27,316 nucleotides of DNA from Fonticula alba (taxonomy: Eukaryota; Opisthokonta; Rotosphaerida; Fonticulaceae): positions 1,545,630 through 1,572,945 of the forward strand of contig NW_009242976.1 in the NCBI RefSeq assembly GCF_000388065.1, read 5' to 3'. Position 1 is the first letter of the stretch. Every line of letters starts with the position of its first letter. Below, one piece after another: positions 10,236 to 20,906 of the stretch. The notes under the pieces are model-generated. The model saw only the letters and a program-made list of their open reading frames with translations. It was not told the DNA's origin and made no database searches. A program made the translations under genes and the position numbers.

Positions 10236-13200
10236 CTGCCAGGCCAGGCGTCTTGGCGAGCAAACCGAGGGAGGAGCAGCCACTCGTAGACAGGGCAGGC
10301 AGCGGGCAGGCAGCGGGGCGAGGTGTGGAAAGGCAGGGTGGTGTCCGTGGCTGGCGGCAGTTCAGCGGCCGGAGGAGGGGGCGTTTTCCCCTTCCCTCCG
10401 CCCGGACCCTCATCTGGGCGGTGCCCATCGGCGGGCACATGCCATGGCGACCGGCTGCATGCGGGGTGTACCACGGGCAGAGGGCACCCGCCTTGGGTCG
10501 AGGGCCTGATAGTGGGCGACATGCGCCTGGGCGGCAACAGGCGCCCGGCAGCACGCGTGTGCGCGCGCCGACGCGCGGCCCTGCGCAGCTGCCAGCACCC
10601 GGTCGCGCCATTAACTTCCGGCCGATGCGGCGGCCAATCGGACACCTTCGGGCCGGGGCCGGGGCCGGGATCGGCCGGGATTGTGGGTCAGGCGCCGGCG
10701 AGAATGACAGATCACACCGCGCCACGTGCCACGGGATGCGAACCGCGTGCGTAACTCGCTTGGCGATGGCCGGCGGCCGGGCGGGCGCCGTGCTTAACCC
10801 ACCTCGGCTCGCGCCTTGGCATTTTCCCGGCCCTACAAGCATGCGTCTGCCTGGTCCCTGGAATGGTGCCCCCACCCCCCGCGGTGCTGAATGTGCGCCC
10901 TGCCCTGCTTTGGACCCAGCCGGGATGTGGGCGTGCGCGCGCGCGCCGTGCGGTGTCTGTAGACGTGCGTGTGCGTGTGCGTGTGTGTGTGTATGTGTGT
11001 GTCGCGCCCCGGCCCGAGGGGGCCGCGCGGTGGCTGTCGCCCTGGTGCCTGGCCAGGCATTGGCGTCCCCACCAACGGCGCCATCCCCCCGCCCCCCGCC
11101 CGCGCCCGCGCAGCCGAACACGATTTGCCGGGGGTCCACACCCCGGCGCGAGAGCTGGCCCGAAACCTCCCGACCGGGCCCATGCGGTCGGGCCGCTCGT
11201 TCGCCGGTGCGAGAACCGGCTGAAAGTCGCGCGCCTACGACAGCGGGAGAGCGTGGGCGAGGGAGAAGCGGCCGGGTGGGGGCGGAGGCAGGGGGGGGGG
11301 GGGGGGGGGGGGGGGGGGGATTGGCGAGTGGCTGCTCAAATGGGCGACCAGGACGGGTGGGCGACAAGCCGGCCGTGCCCCTGGCGCATGAGGTGCCAAC
11401 TTGGCGGGCTGGCGCGCTGGCACCCTTGCCGGTCGCGGTCGTGGCGGCCCGATTGTTTCAGGAGGGGCCAGCGGCCTGTAAGACGGTGTGTGTCGGCGTC
11501 TGTGCGCATGTGTGTGTGTGGGTTATGCGGGCATGCGTGCATCCGCAGGGGGCAGACGCGCGGCACAGTAGGTGCGCCGGCCCCCCTGTGCGCCCCCCCT
11601 GCCGCTCGATGAAACGGGCGCATTCGGGCCCGCCGCCGGTACATCAACGGCCGCGCGCGCGCGAACACGTCCTCCCCCCCCCCGGACAAAGACACGCCTT
11701 CTGGCCGGGGAATGTGCCGGTGCATCACCGGGGCGGCCGGGGAGAATGGAGGGGGGCGGGGGGGGGGGGGGAGCCCCTGCGCCCTGGGAGCCGGCATCCC
11801 AGTGCGCACTGTCAGGAGGCTGTTGTGCGTGCGAGCCCGCGGGCGGCCGCGCGAAAAGGGCCGCGAGGGGCGCCCCGCCCCCGGGCAACCTGGCGAAGTG
11901 CCGGGAAGGCACGCCCCGAGGGAGGGCCGTGTGCGGGCGGGCCAGTCGCCCGGGCCGTGCCCCCAGGCACGTCCGCGGCATGCGGCGCCGGGGCGCGTGG
12001 TGGCCGCGGGCGTCAGCAGCGCGGTCCCCGCCCGGCTTATGCCTGCAGCCAGGATGCTCTTGCCGGCCCGGGGGTCCCGGGCTGCAGTGCCTTCTCCACG
12101 GCCTGGCGTCCTCCCCCGGCCGGGGGCTCGGAGGAGGACCCGGGGGAGGGGGCGTGTGTGTGTATGTGTGTGTGCGTCTGTGGGGGGGGGGGGGGAAGGA
12201 GCATGGACCCCCCGCCCCTCCTCCACCTCCTCCGGGTGTCGGCTTGACATACCGGCACACATAATATCTGGCAAGCATTCCAGCCACCCCCCGGGGGGCA
12301 GGGACAGGAGCCCGTAGCGAGCCGGGCCGAGGGGAGCAACCCCCCGGCGGTGGACTGGCGACCGGGTGCCGGGGGAGCATCAATGTGCGCACTTGACGAG
12401 GGCGCACATTCCTGCTTGTCGGCGCGGGCGGGGCCGTACGCCCCCGCCCACGCCGGCCGACCATCGATGCGCCGATCATCCTCGAGGCCCCGGGGCGGCT
12501 CGGGGGCGACGCCAAGCTGATCGCCTCGGGGCCGCACGCCGGGGGCCGGGAATTTCGACCCTCATTTCCGCCGCCGGCCAGCGGCTCCCGGACACTGGTC
12601 TCTCCAGTCACCGAGGTGCGCCCGGTCTTCTGGCGCTGATTACCTGGCAACATGGGTGTGCTGATGTTCTCTTTGAATTCCATAGCCGCGCCGATCTTCT
12701 TTTCGGCGCCCCCTTTTGCGCCCGCCCTTCGGGGCAGCCACGTCGCCCCGGCAGCCATCCCGAAAGCGTGCCCTGTCCCAACCCGACAACCGATCGAGCC
12801 CTCACCCCGGGGCCATAGCCCGCACACGGGCGAGCAGCAAGCGGCGAAGGTGCGGCCGAGGGGGGGGGGGGGGGTGCGCGCGCCCGCGCGAGAGCGCGTG
12901 TGCCGGGCTGGCGATGCACAACGTGGGCCCCCCCCCCCCCCCCCCCCCCCCCCCGATGGAAGAGAGGGTGGGGCTCCCGCTGCCTCATCCCGCCCGGCCG
13001 GGTCGTTTTCGCCGGGGCCCTGGGCCCACCCTCTCGCCCCTCTGCGGGGGGAGCGGCCGTTTTCGTGGGTCGCTCCTCGGGCCGGAGCCGGTCCTCGCAC
13101 CATCCCCCCCCCAGGCACCGCCCACTCGGCGGGGCTTCTCGACGGGCAACAGCCAGGCACGCATGCCTGCCCATTCGCCCGGGCCCCCCTTGCCCCCACA

Positions 13201-13679
13201 CCCTCGATCGTGCCATCTCGTATGTGCGGTCGAGGCACTGGCCGCCGGTCTGTCCCCTTGTGGTGTGCCCCTCCGCCGGTGACCGAGCCGGCTCGAGTTG
13301 GCGGCGGCGGCGGCGCCCTGCATAGGCGGGGCGAGGGGCAAGGCCGGAGGTGGCCGTGGTCGTGGCGGCGGCCGTGGTGGTGGTGACGCGGGGGCAGGGC
13401 GCGAAGAAGGCGGCCCGGCGCAGGTAGGCCACCGAGGCACACCCCCCGGCGGACCGGGCCAAGAGACATGAGACACCCTGGCACCAGGCGCCGAGGCTTG
13501 CCCTTGGCACCGACACATGCCTCTCGAGGTCACTTTTTCCCATCCGAAGCACCCGCCTCCGCCAACCTTCCCTCCAACCGGTCTCGGTCCCTCCCTGCGC
13601 TCCTCCGTTGCTCTTGCCAGCTACACAGTGTCCGGCAGCAGCACCGCCTCCCCTCCCTGCTACCTGCCCTCGCCCCCCC

Positions 13680-13681
<2 letters not shown>

Positions 13682-13776
<95 letters not shown>
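13682..13776 (+). repeat. 95-base poly-C tract with a single G
   Basis: All bases are C except a G at 13735. The tract ends 15 bases before the myosin ATG and lies on its sense strand. Such a tract can form i-motif (C strand) or G-quadruplex (opposite strand) structures and is prone to sequencing and replication slippage, so the printed length may be inexact. Confidence 0.9.
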
Positions 13777-13791
13777 ACCGCGCCGTTCCCC

Positions 13792-16700
13792 ATGGCGTCC
13801 CTCGGTGCGGCCGGCGTCTCCGGCGCCCCCGGCGCCGCCAGCAAGCGCCCCATGAACCTGACGGTCAATTCGCGTGTCGGAGCCCTCAGCTCCGGCACCG
13901 GCCCGCGGTCTCCCCGGTCGCCGCGCTTCCGCCAGCCCCAGCCGGAAGAGCAGCCCGGCATCAACCTGGCCAAGGACCACGATCAGGTCCAGCTCCAGCG
14001 CGGCGACCGGGTGTGGGTTGCCCACCCTACCCAGGCATACACCCTGGCCACCGTCAAGCAGATCGAGGAGGGTGGCAGCAAGATCACCATCTTCGACGAG
14101 GCCTACCAGACCTCGACTCTGCCTCGGTCGAAGGTACGCCCGGCACGATGGTGTGCCCATGCGCCTGCGCCTGCCGCAGCGCTGCGACGAGCGGCCAATC
14201 CCCCCCCCCCCTCCCCCCCCCCCCCGCCTCCAGACGCCTGCTGGAANNNNNNNNNNNNNNNNNNNNNNNNNNNNNNNNNNNNNNNNNNNNNNNNNNNNNN
14301 NNNNNNNNNNNNNNNNNNNNNNNNNNNNNNNNNNNNNNNNNNNNNNNNNNNNNNNNNNNNNNNNNNNNNNNNNNGCGCCTGCCGCAGCGCTGCGACGAGC
14401 GGCCAATCCCCCTTTCCCCTGCGCGCCCGCCGCTGACCATCCCCCCCCCCCGCCTCGCAGATCCTCCCCGCCTCCAACCCCCTCAACACCAAGGGCGTGG
14501 ATGACAACACGGAGCTCATGTACCTGCATGATGCTGCGCTGCTGGACAACCTGCGCGTTCGCTATGACATGCAGAACTACTACTCCTACACGGCGTACAT
14601 CCTGATCGCTCTCAACCCGTACCACCAGGTCCCGGGTCTCTATGGCCCGGAGCGCATCGCCGAGTACAGCAACAAGCCCATCGGCCGCAAGCCGCCCCAC
14701 ATCTATGCCCTGGCCGACCGGGCGTACCGGAGCCTGCGCGCCAGCAAGTCCAACCAGACGATCGTCGTGAGGTGCGCTCGTGCCCCTGCTCGCCTTGGCA
14801 GGCGTGCCTCCTCCCCCCCCCCTCTCCCTCTCCCTCTCCCTGCGTGTGCATCTCCGCCCCCAGCATGGCCCGAACTTGAGCAGTCCCACTGACCGACCCC
14901 CCCCCCCCTCTCCCCCCTCTCCCACCATGCGCGCACTCAGCGGCGAGTCCGGTGCCGGCAAGACCGAGTCCTGCAAGCTCATCACACGGTTCCTGACCAC
15001 GGTGGCCAGCCCGGCCTCGGCCTCCGGGCAGCTGCAGCAGCTGGAGGAGCGCATCCTCCAATCCAACCCCCTGCTGGAGGCCTTCGGCAATGCCAAGACC
15101 GCGCGCAATGTCAACTCCTCGCGCTTCGGCAAGTACACCGAGCTCCTCTTCGATCGCAAGGACCTCCATGTGGCCGGTGCCACCATCGAGACCTACCTGC
15201 TGGAGACGTCGCGCGTGGTCCGCCAGTCGGCCATCGAGCGCAACTTCCACATCTTCCACTACCTGCTGGCCGGCGCGTCGGACCGCCAGCGTGCCGAGTT
15301 CCACCTGGCCTCCGGGGCCGGGGCCGGGAAGCTGTACGCCTATCTGGCCGGCGCGGCGCCCACCATCGACGGGGTGGACGATGCGGCCGAATTCACCCGG
15401 GTCATCCAGGCCATGGATGTGCTGGGCGTGTCGCGCGTCCACCAGAATGAGATCCTCCGCATGCTGGCCGCTACCCTGCACCTGGGCAACATCCGGTTCC
15501 TGGATGCCGATGAGAATGCCGCCGCCGGTGGCGGCGCCTCCGAAACGGCCGACGCCTGCAAGGTGTGCCCCACTTCGCAGAAGGCCCTGGAGCATGCGGC
15601 CGAGCTGCTCTGCCTGCCGGCCGATGCTCTCAAGCGTGCGCTGGTCACCCGGACCATGGTGGCCGGCACGTCGGCCCGGCGCGATGTCTATACCCTGCCC
15701 CTGCGGCCGGCCGAGGCCCAGGGCTCGCGCGACTCCCTGGCCAAGCACCTGTATGCCGGCATCTTCCGGTGGGTGGTGGATTGTGTCAACCGCGCGGTGC
15801 CGGTGGCCGCCGGGGCCGCCTCCGGCACTCGGACCATCGGCCTGCTGGATCTCTCGGGCTTCGAGATCTTCGAGACCAACTCGCTGGAGCAGTTCTGCAT
15901 CAACTTCGCCAACGAGAAGATCCAGCAGTATTTCGACCGCCAGGTTCTGGGCCAGGAGCAGGAGATCTACGAGCTGGAGGGCCTGCGCTGGCGCCGTGTC
16001 GAGTTCAAGGACAACGCCGCCATCATCGACCTGGTGGAGAACAAGCGCTTCGGCATCCTGTCGTTGCTGGATGAGGAGTGCCTGATGGTAGGTCCTCGTC
16101 TTTGTTCGCTCCGCCCCATCGGCTGGGCTCGCGATGCTCCTGCCTGCTGTTTTCCCCCTCTCTAACACATCCCCGCGTCCTCTTGCCCCCCCCCCCCCCC
16201 TGCCGTAGCCCAAGTCCACCGATGCCTCGCTGGCCATCAAGCTCCACACTACGCACACCAACAACGAGTACATCAGCAAGCCCAAGATCGGCCAGGGCCG
16301 CAAGCGCATCACCGACCGCGAGGGCTTTGTCATCCGCCACTTCGCCGGCGAGGTCACCTACGAGGTGGCCGGCTTCCTGGCCAAGAACAATGACACCCTG
16401 CATGATGACCTTCTTGGCCTCTTGACCCGGGCCACGGAGAACCCCTTCATCTCCGGCATGTTTGCCACCCAGGTGGCCGACGACCCGACCAGCGCCCAGC
16501 TGACCACCGGCGGCCGGTTCAAGTCCCTGGCCGGGGGCTTCCAGCTGCAGCTGACCTCCCTGATGTCCAAGCTGTCGGCCACCACGTCGCACTTTGTCCG
16601 GTGCGTCAAGCCCAATGACCGGCAGCAGGCCGGGCTCTTTGAGCCGGTTCGCGTGCTGGAGCAGCTCCGCTACTCCGGCATGTGCACGGCCTTGGTGCTC

Positions 16701-19013
16701 ATGCAGTCGGGCTTCCCCACTCGCATTGGCTTTGACGAGCTGTATGAGCGCTATGCGCCGCTCATGCCGGAGCCCATCGCCCGGCTGGCGCCGCAGACCT
16801 TCTGCGAGGCGCTGCTCGTGGCGCTGGATCTCCATGGCGGCCGGGACTTCCAGATGGGCCTGACCAAGGTCTTCTTCCGGGCCGGCAAGCTGGCCCTGAT
16901 GGATGAGTTGACCAGCGAAAATCGCGAGTCCATGCAGCTGGTCGTCGGCAAGGTGCTCAAGTGGCTGGCGCGCAAGCGCTTCCGCACGGCCATCTGGTCG
17001 GTCATCGCGGCCAACCGCCTGGCCGGGGTGCTGGAGGGGGTGCGCCGGGTCCGGGCTTTCCGTCGGGCTGTGCGCCTGCAGGTGATCCTCGTCCGGGCCA
17101 TCTACCGGCCACTGGCGGCCGTCCGGCGTCGACTCTACAGCGAGGAGGCCCTGCGCCGGCGTGAGGCCGAAGCGGCCCGTCGCGCGGCCGAGGCCGAGGC
17201 CCGTCGTGCTGCGGAGGCCGCGGCCGAAGCCGAGCGCCAGGCGGCCGAGGCCGCTGCCCGTGCCGCGGCCGAGGCCGAGGTTCGCCGTGTGGAGGAGGCC
17301 CGGCGCCAGGCCGAGGAGGAGCAGCGCCAGATGCTGGAGTCGCGGATTTCCGAGCTCCAGGCCGCTGGTACCAGCTTGCGCGAGGAGCTGAAGAATGCCG
17401 TCACCGACCGCGAGAGCAGCCGCGCCCAGGCCAACATGCTGAATGAGCGCATTGCCATGCTGGAGGGCGAGGTGGAGCGTTTGACCACCGAGCGTGACAG
17501 CCTCTCCGGGCAGGTGGCCACCGAGCAGCAGACCCGCGCGGCTCGCGAGGCGGACCTGGCTGCCACGCGGGCGGCCCTGGCCGCGGAGCGTGACTCGCGC
17601 GTGTCGGCCGAGGGCGCCCTGGCGGCCGAGCGGTCGGCCTCCGCCGAGGTGACCAAGACCCTGGAGTCGGTCAAGCGGCAGAAGGAGTCCGAGCTGGCGG
17701 CCCTGCGCCAAGCCACCGAGTCGGATGTGTCGGCGGTTGGTGCTCAGCTGTCGGCGGTGCTGGCCGAGAAGCATGATTTGGAGAATGCCCGGCGTGAGGC
17801 TGCGGCTGAGGGAGCTCGGCTGGCCGAGCGCCTGCAGGCCGTGGAGCAGCAGCTGGCCGCCGAGCGCCAGGCGCACCAGGCCACCGCGGCCCAGGCCGAG
17901 CAGGCACGCCAGCAGAGCGAGGCCCAGCTGGCCACCGAGCGCCAGGCCGCCACCGAGCGGACCAACGCCGTGCAGGCCAACCTGGCCCGCGAGACTCAGG
18001 CTCGCATTCAGGCGGCCGCCGATCTGGAGACCACGCGCGGGCTGCTGCAGCACACCGCGGCCGAGGCCTCGGCGGCGCAGGCTCGCGCTGAGGCTGACCA
18101 TGCCAGCCAGCGCCAGCAGCTGGTCCAGCTGGCCACCGTGGTCAAGCAATTCCGCGACCAGCATGAGGCCCAGGACCGGGAGATCACCCGTCTGCGTGGG
18201 CTGGCCGGGCAGCTGGAGACCGGGCTGTCGCAGGCGCGCGCCGTCGGCGAGCGTCTGGGCTCGGAGCTGGCCGTCGAGCGTGCCGGCCGCATGGAGGATG
18301 CCGAGCAGGCGTCTCGCCAGGCGGCGGAGCTCCGTGCCCAGGCCGCCGCCGAGGTGGCCAACAAGCAGGCCGTCATCGATGCCATGGCCATCGACCGCCG
18401 GCGCTTGGATCAGCGCGTGGCGGAGCTCACCTCGCAGTTGTCCATCATCGACGACCTGGAGGCCCAGCTGCAGGAGGAGCGCACTCTGCGCGCGGAGCGC
18501 GAGCTGGAGCTCAGCCGCCTGCGTGCCGAGTTCGAGGAGCTGCAGGATGCCAACCGCAAGATGAATTACGAGCGCCAGCGCCTGATCAACATTGCCATCC
18601 GCTGCCAGGAGGCCCAGCGCCAGCTGCACAATGTCTACGAGAAGTTCCCCAAGGAGTTGGATCTGCTGAAGCTGCTCTTCGGCGACTCGTCCTATGCCAC
18701 GGCCATGCGCGGGCAGTCGCTGGCCGGGTCGCTGCAGAAGCAGAGCGGCAGCAGTGCCAAGAAGTGGAACTCCCGCCTGTGTGTGCTGAACGACATCTTC
18801 CTCATGTACTTCGCCGACAAGAAGGACAAGGAGCCGCGCGGTATCATTCGCGTGGATCAGGTCCGGTGTGTGGAGCCTGATGACAATGTCGGCAAGCCGC
18901 ACACCATCCGCGTGAGCATGTTCAACGGCCGGGATTACTTCTTTGCCTGCGAGGATGCCGCCGACCGGGACCAGTGGCTCCAGGCCCTGGAGCGCGCCAT
19001 GACCCCGGCCTGA
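13792..19013 (+). CDS. Myosin heavy chain, class VI-like motor with coiled coil and C-terminal PH domain
   Basis: Four exons: 13792-14133, 14461-14771, 14941-16087, 16209-19013; 1534 residues, all phases consistent. A basic Ser/Pro N-terminus leads to an SH3-like barrel at about 68-110 (RGDRVWVAHP). Motor landmarks: P-loop GESGAGKTE at 219-227; switch I NVNSSRFGKY at 274-283; switch II DLSGFE at 521-526; relay LEQFCINFANEKIQQYF; HFVRCVKPN at 728-736; GLTKVFFRAGK at 817-827. The motor wording (LIALNPYHQVPGLY, DREGFVIRHFAGEV, AKNNDTLH) is closest to myosin VI as I know it. The neck holds W852 and W863 in a basic helix. A charged Ala/Glu/Arg coiled coil runs from about 911 to 1400. A PH domain fills about 1436-1533 (AKKWNSRLCVLND ... 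DQWLQALERAM). The TEDS-site residue appears to be D466, so regulation by heavy-chain phosphorylation is unlikely. It is probably an actin motor that binds phosphoinositide membranes. Confidence 0.92.
14167..14412. repeat. 38-base direct repeat flanking the gap
   Basis: The segments 14167-14204 and 14375-14412 are identical (gcgcctgccgcagcgctgcg and onward to gcggccaatccccc). Either the intron carries a tandem duplication, or the two contig ends overlap and were joined with a false gap. Confidence 0.9.
14247..14374. other. Assembly gap (128 N) inside myosin intron 1
   Basis: The unknown bases fall between the donor at 14134 and the acceptor ending at 14460, so no coding sequence is lost if the splice model is right. 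Thirty-eight bases starting at 14167 recur exactly from 14375, directly after the gap. Confidence 0.98.
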
Positions 19014-19430
19014 GTACTCTGTCGGCCCGGCGCCCCCCCCCCCCCCCCCAGTGCATCGCATGCGCGGTCCAGGAGGAGGAGGAGGGAGTGCGCGAGACAG
19101 AAGGCCCGCCCTCACCTTTCTCTCTCTCTCTCTCTCTCTCTTCCCCCTGTTGCGTCATGCGCCTCCTTCACCCTTGCTCCCGGCATGGAAAATGCGCACA
19201 CACAAGTCCGTGCATGTGCGTGGCCGGTCTCCCTTCTTTGAATTTCAATATCAATTTCACGACAAACTCCCAAAAAAAAAATACACGCCCAATGCGCGCG
19301 CGCATACACACACACACACTCCAGGGGGTGCTCGGCTTTATGTGGCGGCACACGCGTCTGGCTCGGCCAACAGGAGGAGGGGGGGAGGGGCGGGTCTGCG
19401 AGGATTGACGGTCTTTTTTGGTGTATTGTC
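19014..19430. other. Convergent 3' region between the myosin and MED4-like genes
   Basis: Holds a poly-C run at about 19034-19049, a (CT)n tract at 19119-19141, and an AT-richer stretch at 19236-19282 (tttgaatttcaatatcaatt, then a run of ten A). The AT-rich stretch is a plausible myosin 3' end. One copy of the shared 3' element overlaps the stop codon of the minus-strand gene at 19410-19433. No gene is visible. Confidence 0.6.
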
Positions 19431-19433
19431 TCA
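19410..19433 (-). promoter_or_regulatory. Shared 3' flank element, copy 1
   Basis: On the minus strand it begins TGAGACAATACACC and ends AAAAAAGACC. The first three bases are the stop codon of the MED4-like gene. It matches the copy at 22516-22539 at 22 of 24 positions. Function is unknown; a 3' end formation or transcription termination signal is the simplest reading. Confidence 0.5.
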
Positions 19434-20906
19434 CAGGGTGTCCCAGCTGGGGAAGAGGCCGCCCACGCCGGAACCGCCGCCGGAAAGAGGAGCGGCCGGC
19501 GGGAGCCCGACCTTCACGCCGAAGCTCGGGGAAAAGACCGTCTTGGAGATGGCAATCAGGTCGGAGTAGGCCACGCGCGAGTTGTGGCTCGAGTCCTGCA
19601 GGGGGGGGGGGGGGGGGGGGTCGGGGCCACACATGTCGAGTGCACCACGGGAGACGCGAGTGAAATAAACGCGCGAAGGGGGTGAATATGGTGCAGGAGA
19701 GAAGTGAACCGCATGAGGATGGCCAGAGCACCATGAGGACGACGTACACGCAGGGCATCGCCCATCGGGTCCGAGCTACTCCCATAGGCCAGGGCCGTAA
19801 TGCGGGAGAGGCGTGAGGAGCCGGCGGCGCTGGCGGCGGCGCCTGTCCCACCGGGCGAGGCGCCGACCCCCGAGGAGGCCCCCCCAGGGAGAGGCCCCTC
19901 ATCCGAGGCAGAGGCGGAGGCGGAGGCAGAAGCGGACGTCGGGTCGCCTCCGGCTGGGCCCGCGGCGGCCCGCTGCGCGGCCCACTGACGCTGGCGGCTT
20001 TGAAGGTGGGTGGTGGTATCCACACCGGTGGCATTGCCCAATTGCCGGAGCACCTGCCGCAAGGACGCGGCAATGCGCCCGTCAATATTTTGCGTGAGGG
20101 ACTCATTCAGAGTGACTGGCGGTGGGGAGGGCGCATCGGGAGTGAGCGGGCCTGGCGGCTGGGATGTCAAGTGGTCGGCGGCTCGAAGCAGGCGACAGAG
20201 ATCGGCAAAGCGGCAGAAACGCACCCAGACGCTTGTAGTTGGACGACCGCGCCGGACCGGGCCCAGTGGATGGGCGAATGCCGGCGGCATGGGCCTCGAC
20301 AGCCGACGTGGTTGAGGTCCGGCGCGCCGGCGAGCCCTGCCCCGGTGAGGCCTGCCCCGGCGACGCAGAGGCCGTCGGGTAAAGGGAACCGCTTGACGAG
20401 CTGGACGGTAGTTGGGGCTGTGGGGTGGCCGGGCACGCATCGCCATGATCCAGGGAGGCTGGCAGGGGGGCAGGCGGCGCAGGCTCCTCCAGTTTAGCGC
20501 CCGGGTCGATGTCCGACGCGGAAGCGCCCGAGGTGGGGGCGGGGCCGGGCCCGGCCGGCTCGCTGGGCGCCTCAGCTTCGGCCGGCTCGGGAGGTGCCTC
20601 ACAAACCTGCTGGCCGGCGCCGGAGATGTCCTCGGCAGCAACTTCGGGAACACCAGGAGTGTCTGGAACAGGAGCCGAATCAGGCTCAGCTACGGTGCTC
20701 TCGGCTGGAGCTGCGCTGACATCGGACTCAGCGTCGGCCACAGGCGCGGCCACAGGCGCGGCCACAGGCGCGGCCACAGGGGCGGATACAGAGGCGGATA
20801 CAGTTGCCTCAGTGGGTGCGGTGCCGGCAGGGTCGGGGCTGGCGACAGGGTCCGCCTCGCCGGCAACGACGCGACGCCGGCGTCCAGCAGCACGCGGAGG
20901 GGCCAT
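19431..20906 (-). CDS. Low-complexity protein with a MED4-like C-terminal signature
   Basis: Three exons on the minus strand: 20906-20225, 20151-19748, 19595-19431; 416 residues. Introns are 73 and 152 bases with donors gtgcgt and gtacgt. The first 230 residues are Ala/Pro/Ser/Glu-rich and probably disordered, including four APVA repeats coded by a 12-base tandem repeat. Residues about 245-285 look helical (NESLTQNIDGRIAASLRQVL). A second Ser/Ala/Gly linker follows. The last exon reads NSRVAYSDLIAISKTVFSPSFG and then KVGLPPAAP. This fits the YAHRISxTTxAPxxFG ... LPPAP pattern I remember from the C-terminus of Mediator subunit 4, which would place it in the nucleus with RNA polymerase II. No other domain was recognised. 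The identification is tentative; the gene model is fairly secure because both junctions restore frame, though the first acceptor was chosen among two AGs by phase. Confidence 0.65.
20735..20803 (-). repeat. 12-base tandem repeat in the MED4-like coding region
   Basis: The plus-strand unit ggcgcggccaca is repeated about four times and then degenerates into two ggcggataca units. On the coding strand it gives APVA repeats in a disordered N-terminal segment. Confidence 0.8.

Larger units (their letters stand above)
10157..13791. other. 3.6 kb divergent intergenic region
   Basis: Lies between the start codons of the Cas1p gene (minus) and the myosin gene (plus). Several long open frames cross it on both strands, but they translate to Arg/Pro/Gly low complexity with no domain or splice logic, so I call no gene. 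Contents: TTAAC motifs at 10611 and 10794; GT-rich runs at about 10968-11002 and 11486-11521; a 29-base poly-G at 11291-11319; further G or C runs at about 11755-11770, 12180-12195, 12861-12873 and 12927-12953; an AT-richer island near 12255-12275 (cacataatatctgg); another near 12665-12685 (ctttgaattcc). A small or non-coding transcript could be hidden here. Confidence 0.55.

Noticed and set aside
10156-10645. N-terminal extension of the Cas1p protein by 163 codons
   Set aside because: The extension reads through a CT repeat (Ser/Leu repeat) with no conserved feature. The ATG at 10156 puts TM1 at a normal position.
10733-10830. tRNA-like B-box on the minus strand (ggttcgcatccc)
   Set aside because: The flanking bases do not form a T-arm or acceptor stem and no A-box lies at the right distance.
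8150-12247. A 1365-codon plus-strand open frame
   Set aside because: It is the antisense of the Cas1p gene extended into GC-rich intergenic DNA. Its translation is Gly/Arg/Ala/Glu low complexity, while the opposite strand has clear Cas1p motifs.
11523-13552. Long minus-strand frames (653 and 314 codons) in the divergent region
   Set aside because: Pro/Arg/Gly-rich translations with homopolymer runs, no domain, no compatible splice sites. GC-rich DNA lacks stop codons by chance.
19655-19668. AATAAA-like plus-strand sequence (gaaataaac)
   Set aside because: It lies inside an intron of the minus-strand MED4-like gene and on the opposite strand, 640 bases past the myosin stop; an AT-richer stretch nearer the myosin stop is a better 3' end.
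19168-20653. Continuous minus-strand frames of 312 and 365 codons across the MED4-like gene
   Set aside because: These merge exon 2 with intron sequence or run in a shadow frame. Splicing at gtgcgt and gtacgt gives one coherent 416-residue product.
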